DNA of 64,000 bases from Vicia villosa (Eukaryota > Streptophyta > Magnoliopsida > Fabales > Fabaceae), in assembly GCF_029867415.1 (NCBI RefSeq), contig NC_081185.1, positions 69,511,156 through 69,575,155 of the forward strand, written 5' to 3'. Positions 46,835 through 57,234 of this stretch are shown here, in pieces; the first letter of the stretch is position 1; every line of letters starts with the position of its first letter. The position numbers were made by a program, and so were the translations under genes. Under the pieces are notes generated by a model. The model saw nothing but the letters and a program-made list of their open reading frames with translations. It was not told the origin of the DNA and made no database searches.

Positions 46835-47264
46835 ACCAAGTTTAATGACTACTGTAAAGTACTGTTCCATAACAACTACATAAGGACCCTTAGCCTCAGT
46901 CACATACCCTAAACTAGCCAAAATAGTCTCTCTATTACGATGACAACAAAGATTAAGAGCAAACACAGAGATGAAGTAAACATACCTCCTCCGATCACAA
47001 AACTTCTTAGAGCTAAAACAAGTTGTCACTCGCTTAAAACCAAAGATTCGTATATGCGAAGGAAGGTTAGAATTAAGTTGGTCAACAAAGCCAGGAGGAT
47101 CAATATAAAACCTACCCGAGAGAACTTGTCCATAGCACTTACTCCTTTATCGGTTCTAGCGGATCGAGCCCAGTCATAGCGTTTAGAAAGTCCAGACCCT
47201 GTTATGGTACGACTCCCGACACATACAAGGCTTCTTCTAGTTCACCTTCTATAGTCTGCATACC
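46835..47264 (-). pseudogene. tRNA pseudouridine synthase (TruA/PUS1-like) fragment
   Basis: The minus strand reads [17 protein letters not shown], a stop (47204-47202), then YDWARSARTDKGVSA, which has the TruA catalytic-aspartate motif ARTDKGVSA. After a frameshift it reads RFYIDPPGFVDQLNSNLPS, IRIFGFKRVTTCFSSKKFCD and RRRYVYFISVFALN. This is an N-terminal half of a plant TruA-family enzyme, which makes pseudouridine in tRNA. One stop and at least one frameshift make it dead. Its first part is fused in frame to the kinase fragment. Confidence 0.8.
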
Positions 47265-47717
47265 TGCAGTGGAGACATGAGTCTGATCACCTGTTGGGCC
47301 CTCCCTAGCAAGACCAAAATCTGAGAGTTTGGGATAGAATTTCTTGTCCAAGAGAATATTTGAAGATTTAAATTCTTTGTAAATCACTTGAATCTCCAAA
47401 CCCTCATGTAGATACTGTAATCCTTGAGCAGCACCAAGCATAATCTGTAATCTTATGTTCCCAGGCAAAGTAGGTAAAGTATGACTGAAAAGATGATCCT
47501 CTAAACTCCCATTAGGCATAAACTCATACACTAACAACCGTTGGATCCCTTTTTCACCATCTAAATTACAGTCTCTCAAAAGCTTCACAAAATTTGGATG
47601 ATTCACAAATCCCAAAAATTGAACTTTTGCAAGCCACTCTATTATCATGTTTGTATCCTCCAATGTATGGCATGAAGCCTTCAGTAATGAATTCTTGCTC
47701 AAATTGAAGTAATCCAC
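47202..47717 (-). pseudogene. Kinase (PCRK/PBL-type receptor-like cytoplasmic kinase) fragment fused to TruA piece
   Basis: A 171-residue frame. Residues about 20-150 match kinase subdomains [99 protein letters not shown]. The catalytic aspartate of the HRD-type motif is a glutamate (YKEFKSS for YRDFKSS), so it would be inactive even if complete. The ATP-binding lobe and C-lobe are missing. From residue about 152 the frame switches to TruA-like sequence. No intron interrupts the kinase stretch, though such genes usually have introns there, which suggests capture from RNA. Confidence 0.82.
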
Positions 47718-48295
47718 AAATTAAAAAAATGTATTTCAAGACAATGCTCGACATACATCTGCCACCTTGGAAACCATCTATTGGAAAAAACGTAGTACAA
47801 GTTTCCCTCTTTCAAATTAATCAACTCAGACACGATATGTTTCTCTTCCTCTGGTGGAATCCGAAAACAGCTCGCGCCATTATCAATCCGGAAATCCGAA
47901 TCAGAATCCAACTCCAAATCATATTCCGAATCCGAGGAGTTATCTTCTTCATCGTCGCCTTCGTCATTGCTTTCTTGTAGGAAATTGTCAGCTAACAGAT
48001 AATTTCTGTCAGAAGATAAGTCTGAATCGAAACCAGAGTCATTTCCTCCATCGTCGAGTTCGAGGTGATGAGGCGGTGCATCTTCTTTGGATTCGAATAA
48101 GGAATACCTAAGAAGCTTAGTGTCGGCTTCTTCTAAGCTATTAAGAGAGAGTTGCTTCTTTGGAGCTGAGTAATAATAAATGTATTGAAAATTGGTGGAT
48201 GTATAAGAGTTGTCTGACAAATTCGGTCCCTTCCATTTTGAGTATTTCTCGAAGGCGTTGAGGCAGAAATTGGGCATCCAATCCGGTTCTGATTT
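47699..48295 (-). pseudogene. SufB fragment fused to a DUSP-type ubiquitin protease fragment
   Basis: The frame from 48277, extended upstream by EPDW, begins CLNAFEKYSKWKGPNLSDNS, NFQYIYYYSAPKKQ, LSLNSLEEADTKLLRY. This matches the N-terminal part of plant SufB (ABCI8), an iron-sulfur assembly protein of plastids. It then runs into an acidic serine/aspartate-rich stretch (DSSDSEYDLELDSDSD-like) and, at about residues 139-177, IPPEEEKHIVSELINLKEGN and LYYVFSNRWFPRWQMYV. That resembles the DUSP domain at the N-terminus of plant ubiquitin-specific proteases. One open frame of 192 residues joins them. SufB assignment is good, the protease assignment moderate. No catalytic part of either is present. 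Confidence 0.68.
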
Positions 48296-48517
48296 TAGGG
48301 TTGAGATTGATCTAATGGTGAAGGAATCAATGTCGATGTTGAAACCGAATTTTGAGTCCTAGTTGCAGTTGTGGAGGATTTCGCAGATTTTGTCATCGGA
48401 GGTGGTGTTGCGGGGTTCATAGCTGACGTCTGCGCAGATGTTGAGGGGTTTGTGTTTGAGGGCTTCTGAGATTGGGAAGTGGTTGGAGAATTTTGTGAAG
48501 GGGTGTTCGCCGATGTG

Positions 48518-48745
48518 TTAGGGGCGTATGGAAGAGAATATGCCATAGAGAACATTGCTCGTGGCTTCCTCGGTGACTTCGCTTGGTTGTGGTGATTGGG
48601 ATAAGTTGAGCTCGGGTGGTTTCAAGGGTGGCGACAGTTTTTGGATGATTTCTTGTTCTGGATATGAAATTTTAGGTTTTTGTTGGTATTGAGATGTAGC
48701 TGATATGGTCTTGCGAGATGTTTTCTTAAAACAGGGATGGGTCAC
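48518..48745 (-). CDS. Proline-rich ORF of the T/R1 family
   Basis: A 75-residue frame with SPPLKPPELNLSQSPQ, resembling the KPPDP-rich start of the R1 ORF. It lies between the LTR and the SufB fragment. A serine/threonine-rich frame (48295-48555) overlaps its end. I do not recognise a domain; it may be the remnant of the element's own leader peptide. Confidence 0.35.
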   Translation of the reverse strand: MTHPCFKKTSRKTISATSQYQQKPKISYPEQEIIQKLSPPLKPPELNLSQSPQPSEVTEEATSNVLYGIFSSIRP

Positions 48746-49124
48746 ATGAAGATACTTATCAAAATCTCTTCTATTTCTAGGGTGGGTTTGATATTGATGA
48801 AAAAGTGTAAAAGAGGTATTTGTTTGTTAGAGTTGTTGATGATAATTATTGTAGTCACGTGAATAAGGAGATGATGAATCTGGGTTAGGATGAGGTGGAT
48901 GTGGTGAATAACCATGATTTAGATACAACTTTGGTGATGATGAGCCAACATGAGTGTAACAAGGTGTAAACAGTTCCCATGGAAAAGATGGAAATGAAGA
49001 TGTGGTAGGAGATGTAAATGAGGGGTTTGTGGGCTAGGTAGGAGGAATACTCCATGGATTATATGAAGGTGTATGAAAATGATAATCTATAGGAGGATTT
49101 GAGTACATGGATGAAAGCACCAAT
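48746..49124 (-). other. Leader after the reversed R1-family LTR
   Basis: It begins ATTGGTGCTTTCATCC, identical over TTGGTGCTTTCATC to the sequence just after the F 5' LTR, so it is the equivalent of the primer-site region. No gene seen. Confidence 0.5.
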
Positions 49125-49425
49125 TGATAGGAAGCTATCCTACCAAAACTATGAAATTAGGGTTTCAAAAATAAAAGAGAAAGACATTAAAAACAAACTA
49201 AGAAAATATAGATAAAAGATAACTTCTGATTTCATTGATAATTTTGTCATCTCTCAATGAGTACATATATAGTAGTTGTAGAGGATAATAACTAAATGCC
49301 CAATAACTAATTAAAGTCCACCTCAATAATATTTTAAGGTCCTAAGAACATTCTAAAAAGCATTACAAATTAAATAACAATAATATAAATTATACTTATA
49401 ATTAATCATAATCCTTACTCTATCA
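49125..49425 (-). repeat. Reversed LTR of the R1 family (301 bp)
   Basis: On the minus strand it starts TGATAGAGTAAGG and ends GGATAGCTTCCTATCA. Its last 45 bases match the R1 LTR. It is the 5' LTR of a truncated copy; no 3' LTR lies at the other side of the gene fragments. Confidence 0.75.
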
Positions 49426-49811
49426 TTAACCTGAAATGAAAAACATTAAAATTAGAATTTCTTAATGCTGTCAAAGGCCACCAACAGGAGTGTTGTCAAG
49501 GAGAATGACTTCGTCGATGTCGAACGCAAGGGTTGTGGGAGGTGAGATGAAGAGTCAAGTAACGAGAGAGGGGGGTGAAGATGAAGAGAGATGAAAGGTT
49601 ATAAATATCAAAATGATTATTGAGAGTGGAGCAGTTGAAAACAAAGGGTTGTATAACCATTGCATAGTGGAAATTGAAGGGAGGGAGTGATAACGTTTGA
49701 AAATGGAATAGGGACGACGTGGAGGCTCCAGGTACAAAGTTGAAGGATGAAATACTCTTCTCACAGGAAGCCACATGGCGGCTGCAGAGTCAAAGTTGAA
49801 AAAGATAGATT
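49426..49811. other. Unassigned stretch in T
   Basis: Purine-rich on the plus strand. Two overlapping minus-strand frames (49496-49774 and 49555-49818) show no recognisable family. Possibly another captured fragment. Confidence 0.3.
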
Positions 49812-50286
49812 GTATCATTAACCAACTTCATAATTTTTTTAACCAACATTTTATATTTTATTAACCAACTTTATTTTATTATTAAAAGTTATTTTTAATA
49901 TCCGAATGTTTATTTACCTACTTTGTAATTTTATTAATCAACAGTTCACTTTATAATATAACGTTGTTTTACTACTAAAAATCATAGCTAATATATGAGC
50001 GTTTGTTAACCAACTTCATCACCTTAATAATCAATTATTTACTTTTTATTAACCTATTTTATTTTACTACTAAATTATTTTTAATATTTTGGCATTTATT
50101 AACCAATTTGATCACTTCATTAAACCCTTTTTTATATTTGATTAACCAACTTAATCACTTTTTACTGTTCACGTACATGTCATTGCTCATAAAAATATTT
50201 TTTATTTGAAAAGATAATATTCACCCTATAAATATGATTTAGGCATAAGTATTGATGTAAGAATTGAGTGTAAGAATATCATTACT

Positions 50287-51473
50287 TATAATTAAATGAT
50301 ATACAAATTAATTTTAGAAATATTTAGATTTATTCACAAAATTCTTGTAGGAGGTAATTCTGATGGTTATGAGACAAACAACAAACATAGACTCGTGTTT
50401 TTTTTTTTTAACTGATATTCTTAATGTTTTGAACACTAATCTTTTAAATATAAGAAATAAACTACTTGGGTAAGTTATATTGAGAACCATAAATTATTTA
50501 TAGAGTGATTTTTAATTAAAGTTTTCATTATAATAAAATGGTTTATAATGGAATCCATTCATATTTAACCTTATATCCAATTAATTAATTAATTTTTAAA
50601 AAAAATTAATTAAACTTCTAACCTTATTTAATCACTGAATTGTTTAAGATATTTATAAATATTCCAACACATATGTCACGTAATACTTAATTAGTGGGTT
50701 GTCAGCACATGCATTTATCATTATGCTATACCAATTTCATGATAAGTGGTTTACTTTCATTAGTTAGCACATGCATTTATTATTACGCTATACTCATGTT
50801 AGAATTAAAAGTGTTAGTAATTTAACCTATAACTATGGAACTCCTAAACTAAAAAAAATTGAGTTTTAAACATTTCATAAGTTGCCTCAAATTGTTGTGG
50901 TTTTAATTTTCTCCTATCTAAATTTTTTGATTAATTAATTTTATTTGTATACATAACTTGTTTAAGTCTCATCAATACAAACTTATATATATTTTTATTA
51001 GTGTTTTTCTTTATTTACTTTTTACACTAATAGAATTTTTTATATGAATTTAAGTGGAACTAGCTTTTCTTTTAATTTAAATTCCTCTTATAATTCATAA
51101 GAAGAATTTATAGTGGTTGTCTATGTGATTGTCATTTATAGTTTTTTAAGATTTTTCGAGCTAATCATTTTAAGATAAATTTACATGAGATAGTTTTTCA
51201 TAAATAAAAGTTAAAAAAATGATAGTAGCATTTACGAGGTGAATATGTAACTAATACAAAATTAATGTTTATTTATATAAGTTTTTATTCGAAAGTTTGG
51301 TTGTTTAAATTTTTAAATTTATATGTTTCTTAGTCTTTTTTGTGAATAGTCTGATGTTGAAAATTCGAGTCAATACTCGTCCATGGTTGTAGAATTTGTT
51401 GGGAATGAACATTTATTGTGTGACAGTTGTAAATTGTAATCTCAAAATTTATGTTTATTATGTCGATAAATAT
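50287..51473. other. AT-rich intergenic sequence
   Basis: Nothing recognised in either strand; ends in the hAT target copy ATAAATAT (51466-51473). Confidence 0.5.
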
Positions 51474-52016
51474 CAGGGGTGGCAAAACGGGTCGGGGCCC
51501 GCCGGACCGCCCGCGCACCCGCCAAAAATTGGCGGGTTGGGTTGGGATTTTAGGCTCGCCGCTCGCCAAAGCCCGCCCCGCCAAAACCCGCCGCCCGCCA
51601 TACCCGCCCTGCCAAAGCCCGCCGCTCGCCAAAACCCGCTCCTCCTCCAAAACTCACTCTTTTTTTAGTTAATTCTAGTAATTGCAATTCTTGATGGTTT
51701 ATTTTATACATTTATTTATAAATATATGTAATATATTTTAGAGTAAATTTGTTAAAAAATTACTTTTATAAAAAATTGTTTTAAAAAATAAGTGAAAAGT
51801 TTAATTAAAAGGTAAAAAAAGCATATTAATCTATTAAAAAAATATAAATAAAAATAGACGGGTAAGCCCGCCGCCCGCCAACCCGCCATCTTGGCGGGGC
51901 GGGCATGATTTTGATGCCCATTTTACTTGGCGGGCATGCCCGCCCCGCTCGTTTTTTGGCGGGCAAAAGGTGGGGCGGGCAGCGGGCGGGGCGGGCCGCC
52001 CGTTTTGCCACCCCTA
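51474..52016. mobile_element. hAT-like MITE (543 bp)
   Basis: Ends CAGGGGTGGCAAAACGGG and CCCGTTTTGCCACCCCTA are inverted copies. Identical ATAAATAT lies on both sides (51466-51473 and 52017-52024), the 8-bp duplication typical of hAT transposons. The arms are GC-rich runs of CCCGCC/GGCGGG and the centre is AT-rich. No transposase. Confidence 0.88.
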
Positions 52017-52024
52017 ATAAATAT

Positions 52025-54956
52025 ATAGTCTAATTGGTGATCCAATAATCTAAAATCTTGATTGGATTAAACTTTTAAAATTTTGATTTAGTGTGGAATT
52101 AAATTTCAAAGAAATATTTTATATTTTATGTAAAATTTAAAAGTAAGTATAAATGTGTTAAAACAATACAAAAATCATAAAATATAATTATTAACTAACA
52201 TGTTTAGGAAAAAAATAGTTATATCTAAGTTTACTATTTTCAAGTTATTAATTTTTTGACTAATTCATAACTAATATTTTGAGAAAAAAAAGTTAATCAT
52301 AAAAAACTAAATAAATAAAATGTAAAATTGGTGCAATGATTATATTGTTAACGTATGGTAAATGACTACCAATTGTTTTCAAAGATAGGGTGATTTTTTA
52401 AATTTTGTTGAGATACATGATAGAGTGAATTAAAAATAGAAACTAACAAATATTTAATGATAGCGGTAAATTTATAATCAGGTAAATGTATCCAATTTTT
52501 TTGGTTGGGTACGAAGTTATCCTTTTATATTAAATTGAGAAAAATATGAACGCTTCATTGTGTCGATCTCGCCAACTTGTCTACAAAGCTAAAAGTCAAC
52601 ACGTTAATTCCTACTTGGGGGTTGCATGGAGATCTATAAAACATAAACGAGTCGAGTGAGAAGAGAAACTCAAAGCTTGTGAAGTTAAAACTTATAAAGC
52701 TTGTTATTAATTCTAAGCGAGTTAAGATTCAGAGAGCTTGTGCTTCATGTATAAGGTGTGACTCGGACAGAGACATGGAAGGAGTGACACTTATAGCTTA
52801 ATTGACCATTATCTTAGATTATTTTTGGAATCTCTATATAAGCCAATTTCTTTTTTAGTTTCAGGGATCCGAAATTCTTATATTTCTTGAAGAAAGTCAA
52901 AGTATTCAACTTATAAATCGAAAAGAGTGTTACGTTAACCATGTATGTATACGTTCCATAAATTTCAAGCATTTAATTTACTTACACTATTTTATGCTTT
53001 TCTTCTTTATCTTTGTTAATATTTTTCCTTTGATCTTTACTGTTCTTAAAATTTAAGTTTTATAAACTTATAACACACAAAATACAACAAAAATTTACAA
53101 AATACATCAAAATTTGGCCTATGTCATACATTTACTAGTGGATCATGTAAGTAACCTTTAAGCAAGAGACTAGAGGTTGTTTACCAAAATCAAGATAAAC
53201 AAAACCCTTATCAAGTTAAAATTTAGAGAGCTTGAGCTTCATGTATAAGGTATGACTCGGGTAGAGATAGTGAAGTAAAAATCAAAAAAACTGTTAAGAA
53301 TGGTAACAATCTACCTAAATAACTTAACTTTCCATCTTCTTATAGACTCCCAATTGCAATTGTATACCTTTATACACAATTTAATTTGAGGAGAGCCTTC
53401 ATATTTTTATCCCTGTTAAGAAGAACTTTACTGAGAAAAAGCTGACTCACTAAAATAACTCTATTTTTCCTTGTCATCGTTTCTGTACAAGATAGTTTTA
53501 TCTGGCTGCATCTTTCTTATATCACATATCCCAATAAAACAAACAAAACCAAATCTCATCTCACCTTTTGTATACCTTTTTGCTGGATATGAACACCTCC
53601 ACTACTTCCCCAAATCTTAAATATGTTAATATGAGCACCTCCACTACTTCCCCAAATCTTAAATATGTTAAAAGAACACACATAGTACACCCACTAAAGT
53701 GACTCTAGGAAATTCGTGGGCAAAAATGATACTTAATCAAGACGAGCAACGCTAAACCCTTTGCTCCAAAGACTTGTCCAAAGGAAGCCATAAGGATGAA
53801 CCAAGTGCAAATGGCTAGTGTTTGAATGATATGTATGTAAGAGATTGGATGATATGAATGTAACTGTTTGAGACAAACAAGAAAATGATATATTTCAAAT
53901 TTGATACTTAGCGTATAAAAAAATAGAGTTATGTGCAAGAAAATGTGTGGTGATTCATACAAAATAACATATTATATGAGTAAGTAATGTGTAGTAATGT
54001 GTAATAAAAGTTCCAAATAATAAAGAAAAGTAAGTTAACATATAATTATTTTAAAGGATGAAAACCCAATTTTAAAATAAAAGAAAAGAAATCCAAATAT
54101 CTGGTCCATGGCATTCTTTCTGATGGTATTACGATATGTAACTAAAAAAGTAAAAAATGATGGAGCATATTGCTTTTGTAAAACAAAATGTTTTATGAGT
54201 AAAAACAAATGAATAATTTATTTTCACATAATTACAACTCACAATGACACAAAATTCTCGAGCAAGTTATATCTGATTTTCAGGTTGTTTTAACAATAAT
54301 TAAAAAATAAAGAGGTTTATTACGAAAATAATAATGACCATAGTCTTTTATCCTACGGAAAGGTTGGTTTCGCCCTTCCTAGAATAAAATATAATGATTC
54401 TCGACAGTTTTGGTTGCCTTATGAATCTCTTTGAAATTTATAATGGTTGGTGGTGAAGACTTTATTCACTATCCCAAAAAATATCTACCAGTTAAATTGT
54501 ATTCAGTCAGTAAACAACATCAGTTATGGTTGTAAGCCAAAATTGTATTGATGCCATTCAAGTGGAAAGTAATACATTTATTTTCCTATACAAAATAAAT
54601 GGCAAAAAATTAAGTTTCTTAATTTAAAAAAAAAATCAAAAAACAAAGTAAATAGTATTGAAACGTTTTACAATCAAATAAAAGAAGAAGAAAAATATAC
54701 CTTATTCACATAGGTTAAAAGAAAATTAATGGATCAATGAAAGTTACATTGCAAGCAAAATATGATAAATATTTTGATTCAATAATGTTCAAAACACAAA
54801 ACCTTCATGTTTCCTTCCTTTTGATTCCCAAAAAAGAAATAAATATCTATATATTTATTTATGAACAATCTGAACAATTTAAAATGAAATATTTCATCTC
54901 AACTCACAACTTCAAAAGAAAAAATATAAATTAGTACGACTTTAGTGGTTAAATCC
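52025..54956. other. AT-rich intergenic sequence with small duplications
   Basis: No supported gene. A segment at about 52717-52785 (GCTTCATGTATAAGGTGTGA, ACTCGG) recurs diverged at about 53212-53278 in the same orientation. Short frames are not conserved-looking. Confidence 0.5.
53591..53674 (+). repeat. Tandem duplication of 42 bp
   Basis: GA(A/G)CACCTCCACTACTTCC followed by CCAAATCTTAAATATGTTAA occurs twice, starting at 53591 and 53633. Confidence 0.85.
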
Positions 54957-54959
54957 TTA

Positions 54960-55338
54960 GGCTTTGTTTGAGAGTTTGGACGGGAAGGGAGGGGAGGACT
55001 TTGTAAAATAGGAAGAAATCAGTGAAAAGAATAAAATGATTTTGGGTAGGAGTGTTTGATTTTATTGATAACACCAAAAACCCCATAAAATGAGAGAACT
55101 CAAAAGTTGAATCGAATGAGAGTTTTGAAGGGTACAGGAGGGTGTACATAAATTTTACAAATATTTTGTAGGTTATTATAGTATTCTGAAAACTAAAAAT
55201 TTAGTAATGATAATGACTCTTTTATCATTCTAAATAAAATCATTTTTTCAATAAATGTCAAATATTTTCCTATATTTTTTAAAATTTCATTTTCGATATT
55301 CTTCTGCTCCTCTTCCCTCCAAACTCGCAAACAACGTC
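54960..55338. mobile_element. Tourist-like (PIF/Harbinger) MITE, 379 bp
   Basis: Starts GGCTTTGTTTGAGAGTTTGG and ends CCAAACTCGCAAACAACGTC, inverted with mismatches. TTA lies on both sides (54957-54959 and 55339-55341), the usual 3-bp target site. No transposase. Confidence 0.75.
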
Positions 55339-55341
55339 TTA

Positions 55342-56875
55342 AAGAGTAAAATGTGATATAACAAAGCTAAAGTTTGGTAAATTTTGGACCATGATTGGTT
55401 TTGTTGCATGCTTCATCAATCATTTTAAAAGTTGTATAAAACTCCACCCACTCTATTTCAAAAGTCGTAGACGCCAAAAAAAAAAACCTAACTTGATGAA
55501 GTTTCTTCACTCCGAGGTTATCATTTGCCTGTCATTTAAGTTTTAGTTATCTCGATTCTTTAAATGATAAGATGGATCCAATCATGGTGGTTTATCTTGT
55601 CATCGTCATTGTTAGTGGTTTACTTCTTTTCCTTTTTCAAGAGTCCATCTATATAATCTCTTGTATTGAATTTTAAACTCAATGTTTTAATGCGGGAGGG
55701 TAAAGTTGGATAAGTGTATAATCTCTGGTATAAAAGCTCATTTGATTAAATTGGAAACTAAGTGTTTGGGCCCCACTTAAAACAAAGCACAATCTTTAAA
55801 GGTTCTTTCATTTTGCTCGTTGGAAGACTTGTGAACAACAAAATTTTAACAAAGGATAAAATGGCCAACATAATATTTTAGATTCTAAATCTCTTAATAT
55901 ACGAGGATGTGGAACATAAGAGAATGATAATTATATGTTTTTGTGTGACTTTTTTAAAAATATTGAGCTTCTTTAATGGTTGGGTATATGTTGCATTCTT
56001 CCTAGAATGTCTTCTACTCATATTTTTCAATTTTGTGGTTATATGTTTCCGTAAATGATTTGATTTGCATACAAGAGTTATTTGAAATGTATAAAAAACA
56101 GTTACCTCTGTAAAATATTTCTTGGAAGCTGTTTTCTTTTTTCTACAAGAAAAATGCTTGCATTTTTTTTATAACAGAATTTATAAACTAAGAATTTGAG
56201 AATGTGTAGTACATAATAAATTATCATTAGATCATGAAATTAAAGGAAAAAAAGGCTACTGCCAACACATTTTTTTTTCCACATTCTCATGAGATTAAAA
56301 TGGGTAAGTTGAATTTACATACCCGGGCAAGATGAAATACACCAACAAACGCCCATCATTATATTGCTAGTAAATGTTGCCGATCTCTCTAACGCTTCTC
56401 AAGTTATTGTTGCAAGTGGTTATTTTTCTTGACTTCTTCAGCAATATATTCAGCTTATTGGATATTCGAAATTAAAAATATGATTGTTTATATCAAATTG
56501 AAAATTAGAATAATTTATCAAAACAATAACTGAAAGTACCCTTAATGGTAAACAAATTTCATCGATAGACAGATGGAATAAATTATTAATTTATTAGATT
56601 AGGCCGATGAAAAATACACTATAAAATTTTAAATAACAGTCGCGTGCGGTTGTTTAAAGTCGTTAGCCGTCATGTAAAGGCTTTGGTGATTTTGGTCCGT
56701 ATAAATGTTATCTTGCAACATTGAGTGCGGTCGTTGCGGCGGGGTTAATTTACCACAATTTTTTTGTCACAAAAGTATGAATAAAACTGTATTGGAATAT
56801 AAACCTTCCAATACCGTTTTGTCAAGACTATTTTCGTAATAATTGTTATTGCATAACAGACCTTGATTTTGAAAC
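55342..56875. other. AT-rich intergenic sequence
   Basis: No gene seen. A short stretch at about 56090-56150 resembles 62005-62070 on the other side of F. Ends in target copy GAAAC (56871-56875). Confidence 0.5.
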
Positions 56876-57216
56876 TGTAATGAAAACAAATGAGGCTCAG
56901 CTTCTAGAAAGGAATGAGTCATCACTTGTGCAAGAGGGCCCACACGAAGTGAGTGGAGGGAATAATTTCGTTACTAACCAACCGCAAGATACGGGATTAC
57001 GCAGAAGTGGGAGAGCACGCACTGAAAACGTGACGTTGAAGGACTATGTGACAGCGTGAGATTATAAGGCTTGTGAGAGGGGTAGTGTAGGGTTATGTGT
57101 GATTTGTGAAATTTTCTGCTATTCTCTCCCTCTCAACTCTGTATCAGCTTGCTGAGTTTATCACCCTTCAATCAATATATATTTCCTCTTTATCTTCACA
57201 TTTTATTACTGTTTCA
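56876..57216 (+). repeat. F 5' LTR (341 bp)
   Basis: TGTAATGAAAAC...TTACTGTTTCA. It carries the sequence that, in the 3' copy, encodes the end of the polyprotein. Immediately followed by TTGGTGCTTTCATC, the presumed primer region. Confidence 0.93.
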
Positions 57217-57234
57217 TTGGTGCTTTCATCAGCC

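Larger units (their letters stand above)
46540..50286 (-). mobile_element. T: composite element with terminal inverted repeats and captured host genes
   Basis: The left end AGTAATGCTATTCTTACAC and right end GTGTAAGAATATCATTACT are inverted copies, with similarity extending about 90 bp inward. Both sides then carry many ATTAACCAACTT motifs (46690-46850 and 49812-50170). Between them, all on the minus strand, are an LTR of the R1 family and four host gene fragments. I could not find a clean target duplication. It may be a Mutator-like element that took up a gene-carrying retroelement, or a retroelement inserted in a MITE-like repeat and then truncated. Confidence 0.5.

Noticed and set aside
46540..50286. 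A clean Mutator-type target duplication for T
   Set aside because: Flanks (AAATATAAA and TATAATTAA types) do not match at any tested boundary, so transposon class is left open.
51396..52011. Proline/arginine-rich ORFs around 51.4-52.0 kb
   Set aside because: They are translations of the GC-rich hAT MITE arms.
53705..53962. 85-codon minus-strand ORF
   Set aside because: No recognisable motif, AT-rich composition, no neighbouring gene signals.
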